From Saprospiraceae bacterium (lineage in GTDB: Bacteria; Bacteroidota; Bacteroidia; Chitinophagales; Saprospiraceae), in contig JAEUUO010000041.1 in assembly GCA_016787575.1 (NCBI GenBank), forward strand, positions 1 through 63,065: 63,065 nt of DNA, read 5' to 3'. Within the stretch, counting starts at the first letter, position 1. Each line of letters starts with the position of its first letter. The translations under genes were made by a program, and so were the position numbers. Below, piece by piece: positions 52,992 to 61,697 of the stretch. The notes beneath the pieces were generated by a model. The model was given only the letters and a program-made list of their open reading frames with translations. It did no database searches and was not told the DNA's origin.

Positions 52992-53828
52992 TTACGCCAT
53001 TACTGCAACAATATTTAGTGCCTGTTTTGCCAAAGTACTGTCTCCTAAAATCTTTACTTTGTCCCTTACTTGTTCAGGTCTCCAACTTTTTGAAAATAAC
53101 TTCCAAACTGTTTCGGGTTCAATGATTATCCTTGCATCAGTATCTATAGTTTTACTTTTGTCTAACTCCCATCCTGCGTTTGTTTTTATTATATTCCAAA
53201 TTCCGCCAATATCTGTGCTTACTTCAATAGAAACGGTCGTTCCATTTTTTGCTGAAACATTGCTGAATGAATGAGGAAAAGCAAACATAATAGTATCAAC
53301 AAATGGATAGAACAATTCCTTTGTCATAATGCCTGGTTTACCAACTGCATCCCTAATTTGTTGTTGGTGTAAAAATTTTTCTGTGTATTCTCTTGCTATG
53401 TGAAACCAATTAGGCGAGGTTTCTTGTCCTGCCCAAGTCACTGAAAAAATAGCCTTATCAAACGGATTGAGTGTTTGCAAATGTTCATTATATTCCTTTC
53501 CTGTGATTTCTAAGAGGTTTATAATTACTTGGGGGCTTAATCTTTTAGTGGCACTTGTCCAGGACAAATTCAAATGATTTAGAAAATCAACAAGGCCTTG
53601 ATAAGAATTTAGATTTTCAGATATTTCTCCAAAATAATTATCTCTAGACGTAGATATGCCTCTTAAATTTCCATCGAGTAAATGTGAAGCTACGTCTTTC
53701 ACTTTCCAAAGTTTAGCAACCGTTTGGCTGTTCCATTCCTCCAATGTTAGAGATTTTAAAAGTTCTATCAGTTTTCTGTCTAAAATTGAAAACAGATGCA
53801 AGGTTTCTATTTTAATTTTATTAGCCAT
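52992..53828 (-). CDS. Maleylpyruvate isomerase N-terminal (DinB-like) domain protein
   Basis: This 278-residue protein has an N-terminal DinB/MDMPI helical domain (TLHLFSILDRKLIELLKSLT, LWKVKDVASHLLDGNLRGIS; the His in ASHLLDG is the usual metal ligand) and a C-terminal SCP2-like part (VSIEVSTDIGGIWNII, ARIIIEPETVWKLFSKSW). Proteins of this build use mycothiol-type or other thiol cofactors in Actinobacteria; the role in Bacteroidota is unknown. It is flanked by spacers of 163 and 193 bp, so it is probably transcribed alone. Confidence 0.82.
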   Translation of the reverse strand: MANKIKIETLHLFSILDRKLIELLKSLTLEEWNSQTVAKLWKVKDVASHLLDGNLRGISTSRDNYFGEISENLNSYQGLVDFLNHLNLSWTSATKRLSPQVIINLLEITGKEYNEHLQTLNPFDKAIFSVTWAGQETSPNWFHIAREYTEKFLHQQQIRDAVGKPGIMTKELFYPFVDTIMFAFPHSFSNVSAKNGTTVSIEVSTDIGGIWNIIKTNAGWELDKSKTIDTDARIIIEPETVWKLFSKSWRPEQVRDKVKILGDSTLAKQALNIVAVMA

Positions 53829-54021
53829 TTTATAGTCGTCTTTTAAAATAAGGCATAATGTTTTAAGGCTTAGTGTTCTGGAGAATTTTTGGAACTATTG
53901 TATATACAAAACACAAATATTAAACCTTTTACAACTATTTCTACGAAGCACATCAGCCTTCATAATACAATACCCCTGTTAGTTGTTGCCATGATTGTCG
54001 CTGCCATTTTAGATTTCAACA

Positions 54022-54486
54022 TTACAATTTTTTCCAAAAAATGATTTTATCTTCTCCGTCATTCCAAAAATCTTTGATAACAGCCATTTGAGTGTACCCA
54101 ATTTTGTTGTAGAATTTTCTTGCGCCAATTTGTGCATCGTCATTAGATGTCTCTACAATAAGTATTCTACCGTTTTTTTGTTTAAGATGTCGTTCAATAT
54201 AGCTCATCATTTCTGTCGCTACGCCACTTCTTTGAGAGTCCTGTGATTCAGCGATTGCTAAAAGATTATAAGTTCCATTAGTCAATTTCTCGGGAATACA
54301 ATATCCGATTGCTGTTGGTGTATTGTCGTAAATGTTGGTAAACCAAATGTCTTGAGTTTCAGGATTGTTTAAGTAGTCTGAAATCATTTCGTCTAAATAT
54401 TCAGATGGAAACAATTTACTTGAATCAACTACTTTTTTCAGACCGTCAATATCAGATTTTAATACTGGTCTTATTTTCTCGTTCAT
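54022..54486 (-). CDS. GNAT family N-acetyltransferase
   Basis: This 154-residue acetyltransferase has IRPVLKSDIDGLKKVVDSSK, YNLLAIAESQDSQRSGVATE (the R-x-x-GxA/G acetyl-CoA loop near 90-97), ILIVETSNDDAQIGARKFYN and a C-terminal FWNDGEDKIIFWKKL. Substrate is unknown. Palindromic element B lies on its upstream side. Confidence 0.88.
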   Translation of the reverse strand: MNEKIRPVLKSDIDGLKKVVDSSKLFPSEYLDEMISDYLNNPETQDIWFTNIYDNTPTAIGYCIPEKLTNGTYNLLAIAESQDSQRSGVATEMMSYIERHLKQKNGRILIVETSNDDAQIGARKFYNKIGYTQMAVIKDFWNDGEDKIIFWKKL

Positions 54487-54535
54487 TTATTTTTAATTAT
54501 TAAAATTATTCTTGTTCGGTTTATTGTCATAGGGT

Positions 54536-54670
54536 TGCAGCTGACGATTTCGGGTTTTGCGTTCTGGCGGGATTATAGATTGGCACTCGATGGGAAGAAC
54601 CAAATTCAAATATACGTAGAATGTGTCAAACAAAGAACGAAACCCCGCTTGACACAAATCTGATTTTAGC
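54536..54670 (-). repeat. Palindromic intergenic element B (attC-like?)
   Basis: Between the SDR stop and the GNAT start. On the minus strand, TTTGTGTCAAGCGGGGTT pairs with AATCCCGCCAGAACGCAAA across about 70 bp. The left arm and the following GTTTCGT are nearly identical to element A, and TATATTTG again lies in the centre. The right side ends AACCCGAAATCGTCAGCTGC. Confidence 0.55.
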
Positions 54671-54679
54671 TATTGTATT

Positions 54680-55492
54680 TTATTTCCCTAATTGCTTATT
54701 CATCATTTCAAAAAACTCTATATCAGTCATTTGTTTTCTGCTGTCGAGTATTAATTTTGCATCATCCCCCGCTCGGTATCTCAACTGATTTGTTCCATCA
54801 TTTACAGCATTAAAAATTACTTCAGCTACTAAACTTGGTGGCGAAACTATGTTATTTGGATTCTGCCATTGTTTCATTAATGCTCCGATAAGTGGTTGGT
54901 ATTCTTTAATATCTCCTGCTTGGAAATCAAAAGAACGGCCACCAAAGTCTGTAGCAATAAATCCTGGCTCTACAATTTTGACTTTTACGCCTAATTCTTT
55001 CATCTCATAGTGCAATGATTCTGAAATTCCTTCTACGGCAAACTTAGTTCCATGATAAAGTGTACCTAAGGCAAAAGTCATTTGACCACCGATCGATGAG
55101 ATATTGACAATAGCACCTTCTTTATTTTGTCTGAAATGTGGGATAATTGCTTTAGTAACGTCCATCAAACCAATAACGTTTGTGTTGAATTGTCTAATAA
55201 TATTTTCTCTTGGAAACGATTCCAAAGGTCCATAAGCGCCGTAACCTGCGTTGTTTACCAAAACATCAATTTTACCAAATTTTGCAATGCCATTTTTTAT
55301 CGCTTGTTCAATGCTTGATACATCAAGCACATCTAACTTTGCTAGTTGAACGTTTTCTAATTTGCTAAATTCTGTGTCTTTTTCAGGCGAACGCATTGTC
55401 GCAATTACGTTCCAACCATGTTTATAAAAATGGATTGCGGTTGCTTTACCAATACCACTACTTGCTCCTGTAATTAATATCGTTTGCCTCAT
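54680..55492 (-). CDS. Short-chain dehydrogenase/reductase
   Basis: This 270-residue SDR has the cofactor motif LITGASSGIGKATAIHFYKH, the structural VLVNNAGYGAYGPLESFP, and the catalytic Ser (NISSIGGQ near 135) and Tyr-Lys (YHGTKFAVEGISESLHYE near 148-152). Classical length. Its start is 2 bp from the stop of the upstream SDR gene, so the two form a tandem pair. The substrate is unknown. Confidence 0.9.
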   Translation of the reverse strand: MRQTILITGASSGIGKATAIHFYKHGWNVIATMRSPEKDTEFSKLENVQLAKLDVLDVSSIEQAIKNGIAKFGKIDVLVNNAGYGAYGPLESFPRENIIRQFNTNVIGLMDVTKAIIPHFRQNKEGAIVNISSIGGQMTFALGTLYHGTKFAVEGISESLHYEMKELGVKVKIVEPGFIATDFGGRSFDFQAGDIKEYQPLIGALMKQWQNPNNIVSPPSLVAEVIFNAVNDGTNQLRYRAGDDAKLILDSRKQMTDIEFFEMMNKQLGK

Positions 55493-55494
55493 TT

Positions 55495-56370
55495 TTAGTC
55501 TTTGTTTAGGGTTAGTAAATTCTCTACACCATTTGCTCTATAGATTGCTATTGTTGTATCAATCAGTGCTTTATTGTAGTTTTCAATCGGTTGTTTCAAC
55601 CCTGAAAAATCAACAACGGTTCTAAATGGTTTTTCACCAAAGGGAGTATTTACTAATTTCAATACGGCTTCTGCTACTCGTTCAGGTTTTTGTTCATGGA
55701 TTGATTCTACATAGGCTATATATCCATTTATTGAGGTTTCAGGAAGGCTTGACATTTCGCCATATTCAGTCATTCTATCGGTATCGCTTGGGCTTATCAT
55801 TTCACTCATAAAACCCGTAGGAAATCCGCCTGGTTCTATTATGCATGATTCAATTCCAAATCCTGAAAGCTCTGCACGATAACCTTCCGCCAAAGACTCT
55901 AAAGCGTATTTTGAAGCCGAGTAAGAAGCCAAGAATGGAGTGGTAACTCTACCGATACAACTTGATGTGTGAATGATAGTTCCTCTCCCTTGTTGTCGCA
56001 AAAAAGGTAAGACCGCTCTCATTACTCGCTGAACTCCAAAGACATTTACGTCAAACATTTTTTGGATGTCACTTGCTGTGAAGCACTCAAGAATTCCATT
56101 TGCTCCGATGCCTGCATTGTTAAAAACAATATCCAAGCCGCCCATCATTTCAATGGCTGACTTTACCCCTGAATTTACACTGTCTTCATTGGTTACATCC
56201 ATTTCAACCAATGCTACACCTTTTGCTTTTAACTCACTACTGATGGCTTCATTTTTACCTTTTACTGAACGCATAGTTCCTACAACTTGATGCCCATTTT
56301 CGGTTAATTGAATACATGCTAAACTACCAAATGCTCCGCTTGCTCCTGTAACTAAAATTTTATGTTTCAT
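55495..56370 (-). CDS. Short-chain dehydrogenase/reductase
   Basis: This 291-residue SDR has ILVTGASGAFGSLACIQLTE, IVFNNAGIGANGILECF, HTSSCIGRV and the catalytic YSASKYALESLAEGYRAELS. The ATG at 56370 precedes the cofactor strand directly; the frame is open to 56403 but adds only a Lys-rich stretch. It forms a tandem pair with the next SDR and is preceded by an AraC regulator gene on the same strand, 130 bp upstream, which may control both. Confidence 0.9.
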   Translation of the reverse strand: MKHKILVTGASGAFGSLACIQLTENGHQVVGTMRSVKGKNEAISSELKAKGVALVEMDVTNEDSVNSGVKSAIEMMGGLDIVFNNAGIGANGILECFTASDIQKMFDVNVFGVQRVMRAVLPFLRQQGRGTIIHTSSCIGRVTTPFLASYSASKYALESLAEGYRAELSGFGIESCIIEPGGFPTGFMSEMISPSDTDRMTEYGEMSSLPETSINGYIAYVESIHEQKPERVAEAVLKLVNTPFGEKPFRTVVDFSGLKQPIENYNKALIDTTIAIYRANGVENLLTLNKD

Positions 56371-56500
56371 CTTTTTTAAATTTATTTTGATTTGATGAAA
56401 CAAATATCTGAATGGTAAAACGGCAGGATTAACACGAAAAAGGGAAGGTTCAACACAAATCCTATAAAAGTAAGGAGGAATTAGAAAGGCTTGTTTTTTG

Positions 56501-57409
56501 CTAATTCAATTGTCTGTATTCTTGAGGTGTTTTACCTGTTTTTTGTTTGAATAATCTCCCGAAATAATGTGGGTAATTGAAGCCTAAAGTATAAGCAATT
56601 CCGCTTATCGAATCGGTAGAACCGAGAAGTAAATGTTTTGCTTGCTCTATAAGAAAATCGTTAATGTGTTCTTTGGCAGATCGCCCTGTTTCTTTTGTTA
56701 AAAGGTCGCTTAAATAACTAGCAGATAAATGACAATGACTTGCTAAATATTGGATGGTGGGTTGTCCTTTTTCTATGATTTGGTTTTCTAAGTGATAATT
56801 TTTTAGTAGTAATTCCACTTTAGCAACAATATCAATGTGGCTTGCCGAACGAGTGTTGAACTGTCTTTCGTAAAATCGTTTGCTGTAATTAAGTAATAAT
56901 TCAATATTTGAAACCAATACTTGCCGACTGTGATTGTCAATTCTTTCCTTGATTTCATCTTGTATCAGCTGAACAATTTGATTTAGAGTGTTTTGTTCAT
57001 TTTCAGAAAGGTGTAATGCTTCGTGAACTTCGTAATTAAAGAAGTTGTAAGCGTCAATTTTTGAGCCAAGGGAAGTGTTTCTGATAAGGTCAGGATGAAA
57101 GTAAAGCATCCAACCTTTTATTTCGTTTAGTGCTTGCGGTTTCTTAACTGTAATGACCTGTTTTGGAGCAGTAAAAATCAAAACACCATCAATAAAGTCA
57201 TAAGAATTTCGCCCGTAATCAATTCCGCAACTTGAATCTTTTAATGCAATGCAGTACAAATCGGAAGAAAATCTTTTGCCAACCGTTTCTTCTCCATAAG
57301 CGAGTTTTTGTGTGTCGAGTATAGTTAATAAAGGATGTGTCGGCTTATCCAGGCCAAAAACTGCTCGAATTTCAGTAATTGATTTTGAATGAATAATCTC
57401 CTTGCTCAT
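56501..57409 (-). CDS. AraC family transcriptional regulator
   Basis: This 302-residue regulator has an N-terminal cupin-like sensing domain (SSCGIDYGRNSYDFIDGVLI, KGWMLYFHPDLIRN) and a C-terminal double helix-turn-helix (IQYLASHCHLSASYLSDLLT, SISGIAYTLGFNYPHYFGRL, ending FKQKTGKTPQEYRQL). It is intact, in contrast to the broken AraC gene at 47706. It probably controls the SDR pair downstream. Confidence 0.93.
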   Translation of the reverse strand: MSKEIIHSKSITEIRAVFGLDKPTHPLLTILDTQKLAYGEETVGKRFSSDLYCIALKDSSCGIDYGRNSYDFIDGVLIFTAPKQVITVKKPQALNEIKGWMLYFHPDLIRNTSLGSKIDAYNFFNYEVHEALHLSENEQNTLNQIVQLIQDEIKERIDNHSRQVLVSNIELLLNYSKRFYERQFNTRSASHIDIVAKVELLLKNYHLENQIIEKGQPTIQYLASHCHLSASYLSDLLTKETGRSAKEHINDFLIEQAKHLLLGSTDSISGIAYTLGFNYPHYFGRLFKQKTGKTPQEYRQLN

Positions 57410-57495
57410 TGTATTTTATTTTTTACAAATTTACCCTGTCATTCTTAGGTTCTTTAACACAAATCCCTGAATGATTAGCACATTTCGGTTAAAAA

Positions 57496-57635
57496 GTTAG
57501 CAAACGGTTTCGGGCTTTGAGTTCGAGTTGGTTTCGGATCACAAATTTTCAATTTATTACTGAAGTTCATTCGAAGAACAAAGCTTTAAGTTTAAATGTC
57601 AGCCTGCCTGATACAAAACCCGAATTAGCGAATGG
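57496..57635 (-). repeat. Palindromic intergenic element C (attC-like?)
   Basis: Between the otsAB stop and the AraC start. On the minus strand, TTCGGGTTTTGTATCAGGC near the left end pairs at its outer part with CAAAGCCCGAA near the right end. The left arm matches elements A and B (GGTTTTGTRTCARGC), and the right arm (CTCAAAGCCCGAAACCGTTT) matches element B. CGCTAA and TTGCTAAC flank the arms. Confidence 0.5.
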
Positions 57636-57639
57636 TTAC

Positions 57640-59847
57640 TTATTCTGAAATTTTGTTTTTAAGCATATTTAATTGTTCTAAGAAAGAAAGCACATCATTT
57701 ACGTTTATCAAGTTAAATTTAGCACAAGTTGGTACAAGTCCGACCTTGATAGTAAAATGATAGTTATTTTGCAATACATAAAACATATCTTCATCTGTAA
57801 CATCATCTCCAATAGAAAGCACAAAATCATACTGATTTTGTAATAAAATATTTTTTGTGAAAGTTCCTTTATTTTCAGTGTTGCTTTTTACCTCTAACAC
57901 TTTGTTCCCAAGTAAAATGTCAAATTCATTTTCTTTATTTAACCAAATCAGCTCTTTGGAAAAATTTGTTTTATATTCTTCAATTTTTGTATCTTCTACT
58001 GTTCTGTAATGCCATGCAATCGCATGTTCTTTTTCTTCAATGAAGGAACCTACAATTTCTTCTGAATAGCGTTCTGCTAATGCACGAACTTTATTTTTCC
58101 ATAAAGGTTGTTTATTGCTTAAATTAAACCAATTTTTATTTCCAGCTTCTTTGTATTTCAATCCATGTTCGGCAGCTAAGTCAATATTGAGATGACCAAA
58201 CCAATGTTCTAACGTAGCGGAATCCCTTCCGCTTACTATTACTACTTTATTAAAAGGATTTTCAGTTAAGGAAACTAGTAGGTTTTTAACTCTGTTGTCG
58301 GGCACAGCATTTTGTGGTTTGTCGTAAAAACGAACAAGTGTTCCGTCATAATCCAAAATAAGCAAGCGTTTAAAACTTGCCTGATATGCTTCTATAATTT
58401 GCACTTTGTCCTCGTAAGTCATTTGATGAGAAAGCCTGTTTTTATTTTGCAGTTTTATATTTGTCATATCCTGCAAATACTTTTTTGCCCAATTATTTAC
58501 ATCGTTTATTCTTAAATGTTCCTGCATTTCAGACATTCTTTTTTCTTGTTCAAATGGTTTCATCTTAATGGCATTTAGAATGGCAGATTGCATTGCGTTA
58601 ATATCGTTTGGATTGACCAACAAAGCACTTTTTAATTCATTGGCTGCACCAGCAAATTCACTCAATATTAAACAGCCTTGCCTGTCTTTTCGGGAAGCAA
58701 CAAATTCTTTCGCGACCAAATTCATTCCGTCTCGTAGAGGCGTTACTAAAGCTACATCGCAGGCAGTATAACAAGCAAGCAATTCATCAAATGAAAGATG
58801 TTGATATTGATATACAATTGGCTGCCATAAAAAGTTTCCATATAATCCGTTTATTCGGCTTATGCTTTCTTCAATAATGGTTTTCCGCTCGGCATACTTG
58901 TTTATTTCTTCACGGGAGGGAATGAGGTTGATTATCAAAAGAATATTTCCTCGCAAATTGGCATTGGTGCGCAATAATTGTTCAAACGCTTGCAAACGTT
59001 TGATAACTCCTTTGCTGTAATCTAGGCGGTCTAACGAAAAAATGATTTTAGCTTGCGAGTATTTATCACGAATGCGTTCTCGCTTTCTCGCAACCTGTGG
59101 ATGATCATAAGCTGAGTAAAATTTTTCAAAATCAATGCTTATAGGATAATCATTTATTTTAGTTGTATGACCGTCTACAGAAATTTGGTCGTCTTTGTAT
59201 TGCAACCCAAGAAATGTTTCCAAACTCTTTTTGAAATGGTAAACATATTGCTCGGTATGAAAACCGACCACATCACAACATAGTAAACTCTTTAAGATAT
59301 TGTTTCGCCATTCTTCTGGAATTAATCGTATCAGTTCGTGTGAAGGAAACGGAATATGAAGAAAAAAGCTGCTATTTATAGAATTGGGGGCTTGTTTTAA
59401 AAATCCTGGCAACAACATTAAATGATAATCGTGAATCCAAACAGTATCATTTTTTTTTATGATAGATTTTATTGCAGATGCAAAAATTTTATTTACTTCT
59501 ACATATGCATAGTAGAAATCAGTATTGTATTCGGTAAACGAAGGAAAATAATGAAAAAGAGGCCAGATAATTGAATTGGAAAATCCATTGTAATATAGAT
59601 TTTCAATTTTCTTGTTTAAAAACAATGGCACGATATTGATCTCAGGTAGCGGAGTTGTTTTTATAAACTCTTCCCAAAGATCTTCCTTAAAATCTGCAGC
59701 ACCTACCCAAATAATATGATTTTCTTTTGAAACAGATTGAATAGCAGATACTAAACCACCCGATGATTGTAGTAGTTCAAATTTCCCGTTTTTCCTTTCA
59801 ATTCTATAAGGCAAACGATTGGATACTATGATAATTTTTTTCTGCAT
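57640..59847 (-). CDS. Trehalose-6-phosphate synthase/phosphatase fusion (OtsA-OtsB)
   Basis: This 735-residue protein makes trehalose from UDP-glucose and glucose 6-phosphate and dephosphorylates it. Residues 1-470 are a GT20 synthase: IIIVSNRLPYRIERKNGKFE, SSGGLVSAIQSVSKENHIIW, VWIHDYHLMLLPGFLKQAP, LDRLDYSKGVIKRLQAFEQL and DGMNLVAKEFVASRKDRQGC. Residues about 490-735 are a HAD phosphatase: LLILDYDGTLVRFYDKP with the DxDGT nucleophile near 500, VVIVSGRDSATLEHWFGHL, and SIGDDVTDEDMFYVL near 690. All motifs are intact. It is probably a compatible-solute enzyme, not linked in an operon to the other osmotic genes. Confidence 0.95.
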   Translation of the reverse strand: MQKKIIIVSNRLPYRIERKNGKFELLQSSGGLVSAIQSVSKENHIIWVGAADFKEDLWEEFIKTTPLPEINIVPLFLNKKIENLYYNGFSNSIIWPLFHYFPSFTEYNTDFYYAYVEVNKIFASAIKSIIKKNDTVWIHDYHLMLLPGFLKQAPNSINSSFFLHIPFPSHELIRLIPEEWRNNILKSLLCCDVVGFHTEQYVYHFKKSLETFLGLQYKDDQISVDGHTTKINDYPISIDFEKFYSAYDHPQVARKRERIRDKYSQAKIIFSLDRLDYSKGVIKRLQAFEQLLRTNANLRGNILLIINLIPSREEINKYAERKTIIEESISRINGLYGNFLWQPIVYQYQHLSFDELLACYTACDVALVTPLRDGMNLVAKEFVASRKDRQGCLILSEFAGAANELKSALLVNPNDINAMQSAILNAIKMKPFEQEKRMSEMQEHLRINDVNNWAKKYLQDMTNIKLQNKNRLSHQMTYEDKVQIIEAYQASFKRLLILDYDGTLVRFYDKPQNAVPDNRVKNLLVSLTENPFNKVVIVSGRDSATLEHWFGHLNIDLAAEHGLKYKEAGNKNWFNLSNKQPLWKNKVRALAERYSEEIVGSFIEEKEHAIAWHYRTVEDTKIEEYKTNFSKELIWLNKENEFDILLGNKVLEVKSNTENKGTFTKNILLQNQYDFVLSIGDDVTDEDMFYVLQNNYHFTIKVGLVPTCAKFNLINVNDVLSFLEQLNMLKNKISE

Positions 59848-59922
59848 TTTACCTTCGTAAATATAAAAAAAAATGTTGACTTAATTTTTTAAAGTAGTGG
59901 ATAATGCCTTTCCGTTGACTTT

Positions 59923-60043
59923 GAGCGGCTAACCGAAACGCAAGATTCGGAGCCGATGAACTTAGTTTTATGTCAAATGTCCCTTGGGTAGAGATATGTT
60001 CGTAACCCAATAACTCCGAATTTTGGTTAGCTGCTGTTATATG
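59923..60043 (-). repeat. Palindromic intergenic element D (attC-like?)
   Basis: In the spacer between the cupin and otsAB genes. On the minus strand, TATAACAGCAGCTAACC then AAAATTCGGAG pairs with CTCCGAATCTTGCGTTTCGG then TTAGCCGC, with a few unpaired bases on one arm. Short GCTAAC/GTTAGC cores at both ends and TATAAC at the edge are attC-like features. The arms differ from those of A-C. Confidence 0.55.
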
Positions 60044-60116
60044 CTCTCGTTCTAATTAAATCCAATAGGACTTATTCGGTTATTTCTAAAATTGTTTATA
60101 TAATTGATTCACTATT

Positions 60117-60659
60117 TTAGATTGAAGCATTGTGTTCTTTAAGCGACTTAACTTTAGGTTTCGTAAATAATCTTCCAATAGCAGCAAAAATCGTGAATAA
60201 AATGGCGGGTGCACCAGCAAACCTGTATTGTCCATGAATTTCTTTGAGTATAAAATCAAAATCAACTATCATCTGAAAACTTGGTTTATTGGGCTTAGAT
60301 TGACTATTTAATGAGTCAAACCCTTGAACCAACAAATAGTCAATGTCAAGTGCTGGTTTGTATGTCGCTCTAAACTTTGTTTCTCTGTCAAAAGGATTTG
60401 AAAAGGTGTGTAACATCTTAGCTGTTACATTAAAACTTTGTCCTTCTTCAAGAACAATTTTCTTGCCTTTAGCTGAAAGTTCGAGCTTTCCTTCAATGAC
60501 CTCAAAAATTTCATCTTGCAATGGATGAATATGAGGTGGTGGACCTTCTTGTCCAGCTGGAATAGTGCAGATAACTTCTGTAAAAGAACCTTCAGTGTCT
60601 TTCCCTGTTTTTATAAAGGTAATTGTTTCACCTGTTGATTTTAATGTTATAGATTTCAT
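60117..60659 (-). CDS. Cupin domain-containing protein
   Basis: This 180-residue protein has a cupin_2 barrel (about 25-110): EGPPPHIHPLQDEIFEVIEG gives the HxH...E metal site, LSAKGKKIVLEEGQSFNVTA and MLHTFSNPF complete it. A C-terminal helix pair (AGAPAILFTIFAAIGRLF) may attach it to the membrane. Function is unknown. It is followed by element D. Confidence 0.85.
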   Translation of the reverse strand: MKSITLKSTGETITFIKTGKDTEGSFTEVICTIPAGQEGPPPHIHPLQDEIFEVIEGKLELSAKGKKIVLEEGQSFNVTAKMLHTFSNPFDRETKFRATYKPALDIDYLLVQGFDSLNSQSKPNKPSFQMIVDFDFILKEIHGQYRFAGAPAILFTIFAAIGRLFTKPKVKSLKEHNASI

Positions 60660-60738
60660 TTTAAGCTTATTTAATTCTATGTTTAGTATTTATTGTTTAT
60701 AATTTCCAGTTATGTCGTCTAATTTAGATATTTTGATG

Positions 60739-60753
60739 TTCGACAATGTCGAA
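60739..60753. promoter_or_regulatory. Perfect palindrome, possible operator
   Basis: TTCGACA-A-TGTCGAA is a perfect 7-bp inverted repeat with one central base in the spacer between the cupin gene and the ABC permease gene. Its form suits a dimeric repressor site. No regulator gene is adjacent. Confidence 0.35.
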
Positions 60754-60906
60754 ACGCATGACGCAAAACGAACAGATATTGCTGCAGTGGTAAAGTTTTC
60801 ACACAATAGTTCAATAGAATCACTGTTGTTTGTTTACCCATAAAAGTTTCATAGTAGCATGTCACCCTCCATTGCTGAAATACCATGGTTGCTGGAGTTG
60901 TTTCTT

Positions 60907-61695
60907 TCATTTGGTTTGGTCTGAAGTTTTCCAATAAATTACTGTCGCAAGATAACCTGCTATACAAATCAGAATTAAAATTGAATAACTGTAATTGTCA
61001 AGCAATTTTTTGTATTCTCCACCAGCACCGCTATAAAGTCCTGGAATTGACCAGGGGAAATATGAACCGAAACCAGTCGCTGAAATAATTTGAGCAAACA
61101 CTAATGTTAAGGCGACAAAACCTAACGGAGCAAGATAACCCTTGCCCCATATTGCAAAAAAAGCAATAGGAACACCAATTAAAATTGTCAAAAATGTGGT
61201 AACAAAATAGTCCAAAAAAAGCGGAATAAGTAAATTTATTTCAATTGTAGGTAGTTGCAAAATTGTCCCGATTAGAAGTCCAATTAGAAGATTGGAAATA
61301 ACAAGCGCTAAACACCAAATTAAATAAACTGCAAATTTTGCGTTCAATATTTTTGTTCGTGAAGTCGGAAGTGAAAGTAAGTCCTTTGCGGTTCCGTCTG
61401 AATACTCCCGTCCAAAAATCCAACTTGCTACAAATCCGAAGACCAAAACACCACCAACGCCAACGGTTTGAGTCAATAAACCCAAGTACGATTTCCAATT
61501 GCTTTGAAAGTCCATTGCTTTTGCTTTTGCGGCAAGTCCACCAGCTTTTGCTAATGAGTCTGGATCGTTAATGATTAGAATAAATACTCCACCCATAATT
61601 GGAGCTAAAGCAAAAGCAATAAAAGTTGCCCAAAGAATATTGGAGTATTTGTTTTTTAAGAACTCGGCTTGTAATGCTTGTATCTGATGTTTCAC
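60907..61695 (-). CDS. ABC transporter permease (ABC-2 type)
   Basis: This 262-residue inner-membrane protein has six hydrophobic segments, including ILWATFIAFALAPIMGGVFI, VGVGGVLVFGFVASWIFGRE and LDYFVTTFLTILIGVPIAFF. SWIFGREYSDGTAKDLLSLP is the typical ABC-2 permease cytoplasmic loop after TM2. The start is GTG at 61695, 2 bp after the ATPase stop. With the ATPase it forms an exporter; the substrate is unknown, perhaps a peptide or antibiotic. Confidence 0.88.
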   Translation of the reverse strand: MKHQIQALQAEFLKNKYSNILWATFIAFALAPIMGGVFILIINDPDSLAKAGGLAAKAKAMDFQSNWKSYLGLLTQTVGVGGVLVFGFVASWIFGREYSDGTAKDLLSLPTSRTKILNAKFAVYLIWCLALVISNLLIGLLIGTILQLPTIEINLLIPLFLDYFVTTFLTILIGVPIAFFAIWGKGYLAPLGFVALTLVFAQIISATGFGSYFPWSIPGLYSGAGGEYKKLLDNYSYSILILICIAGYLATVIYWKTSDQTK

Positions 61696-61697
61696 TA

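Noticed and set aside
60719..60967. Minus-strand open frame of 82 codons between the cupin and ABC permease genes
   Set aside because: It overlaps the end of the permease gene in another frame and spans the palindrome; the translation has no family resemblance.
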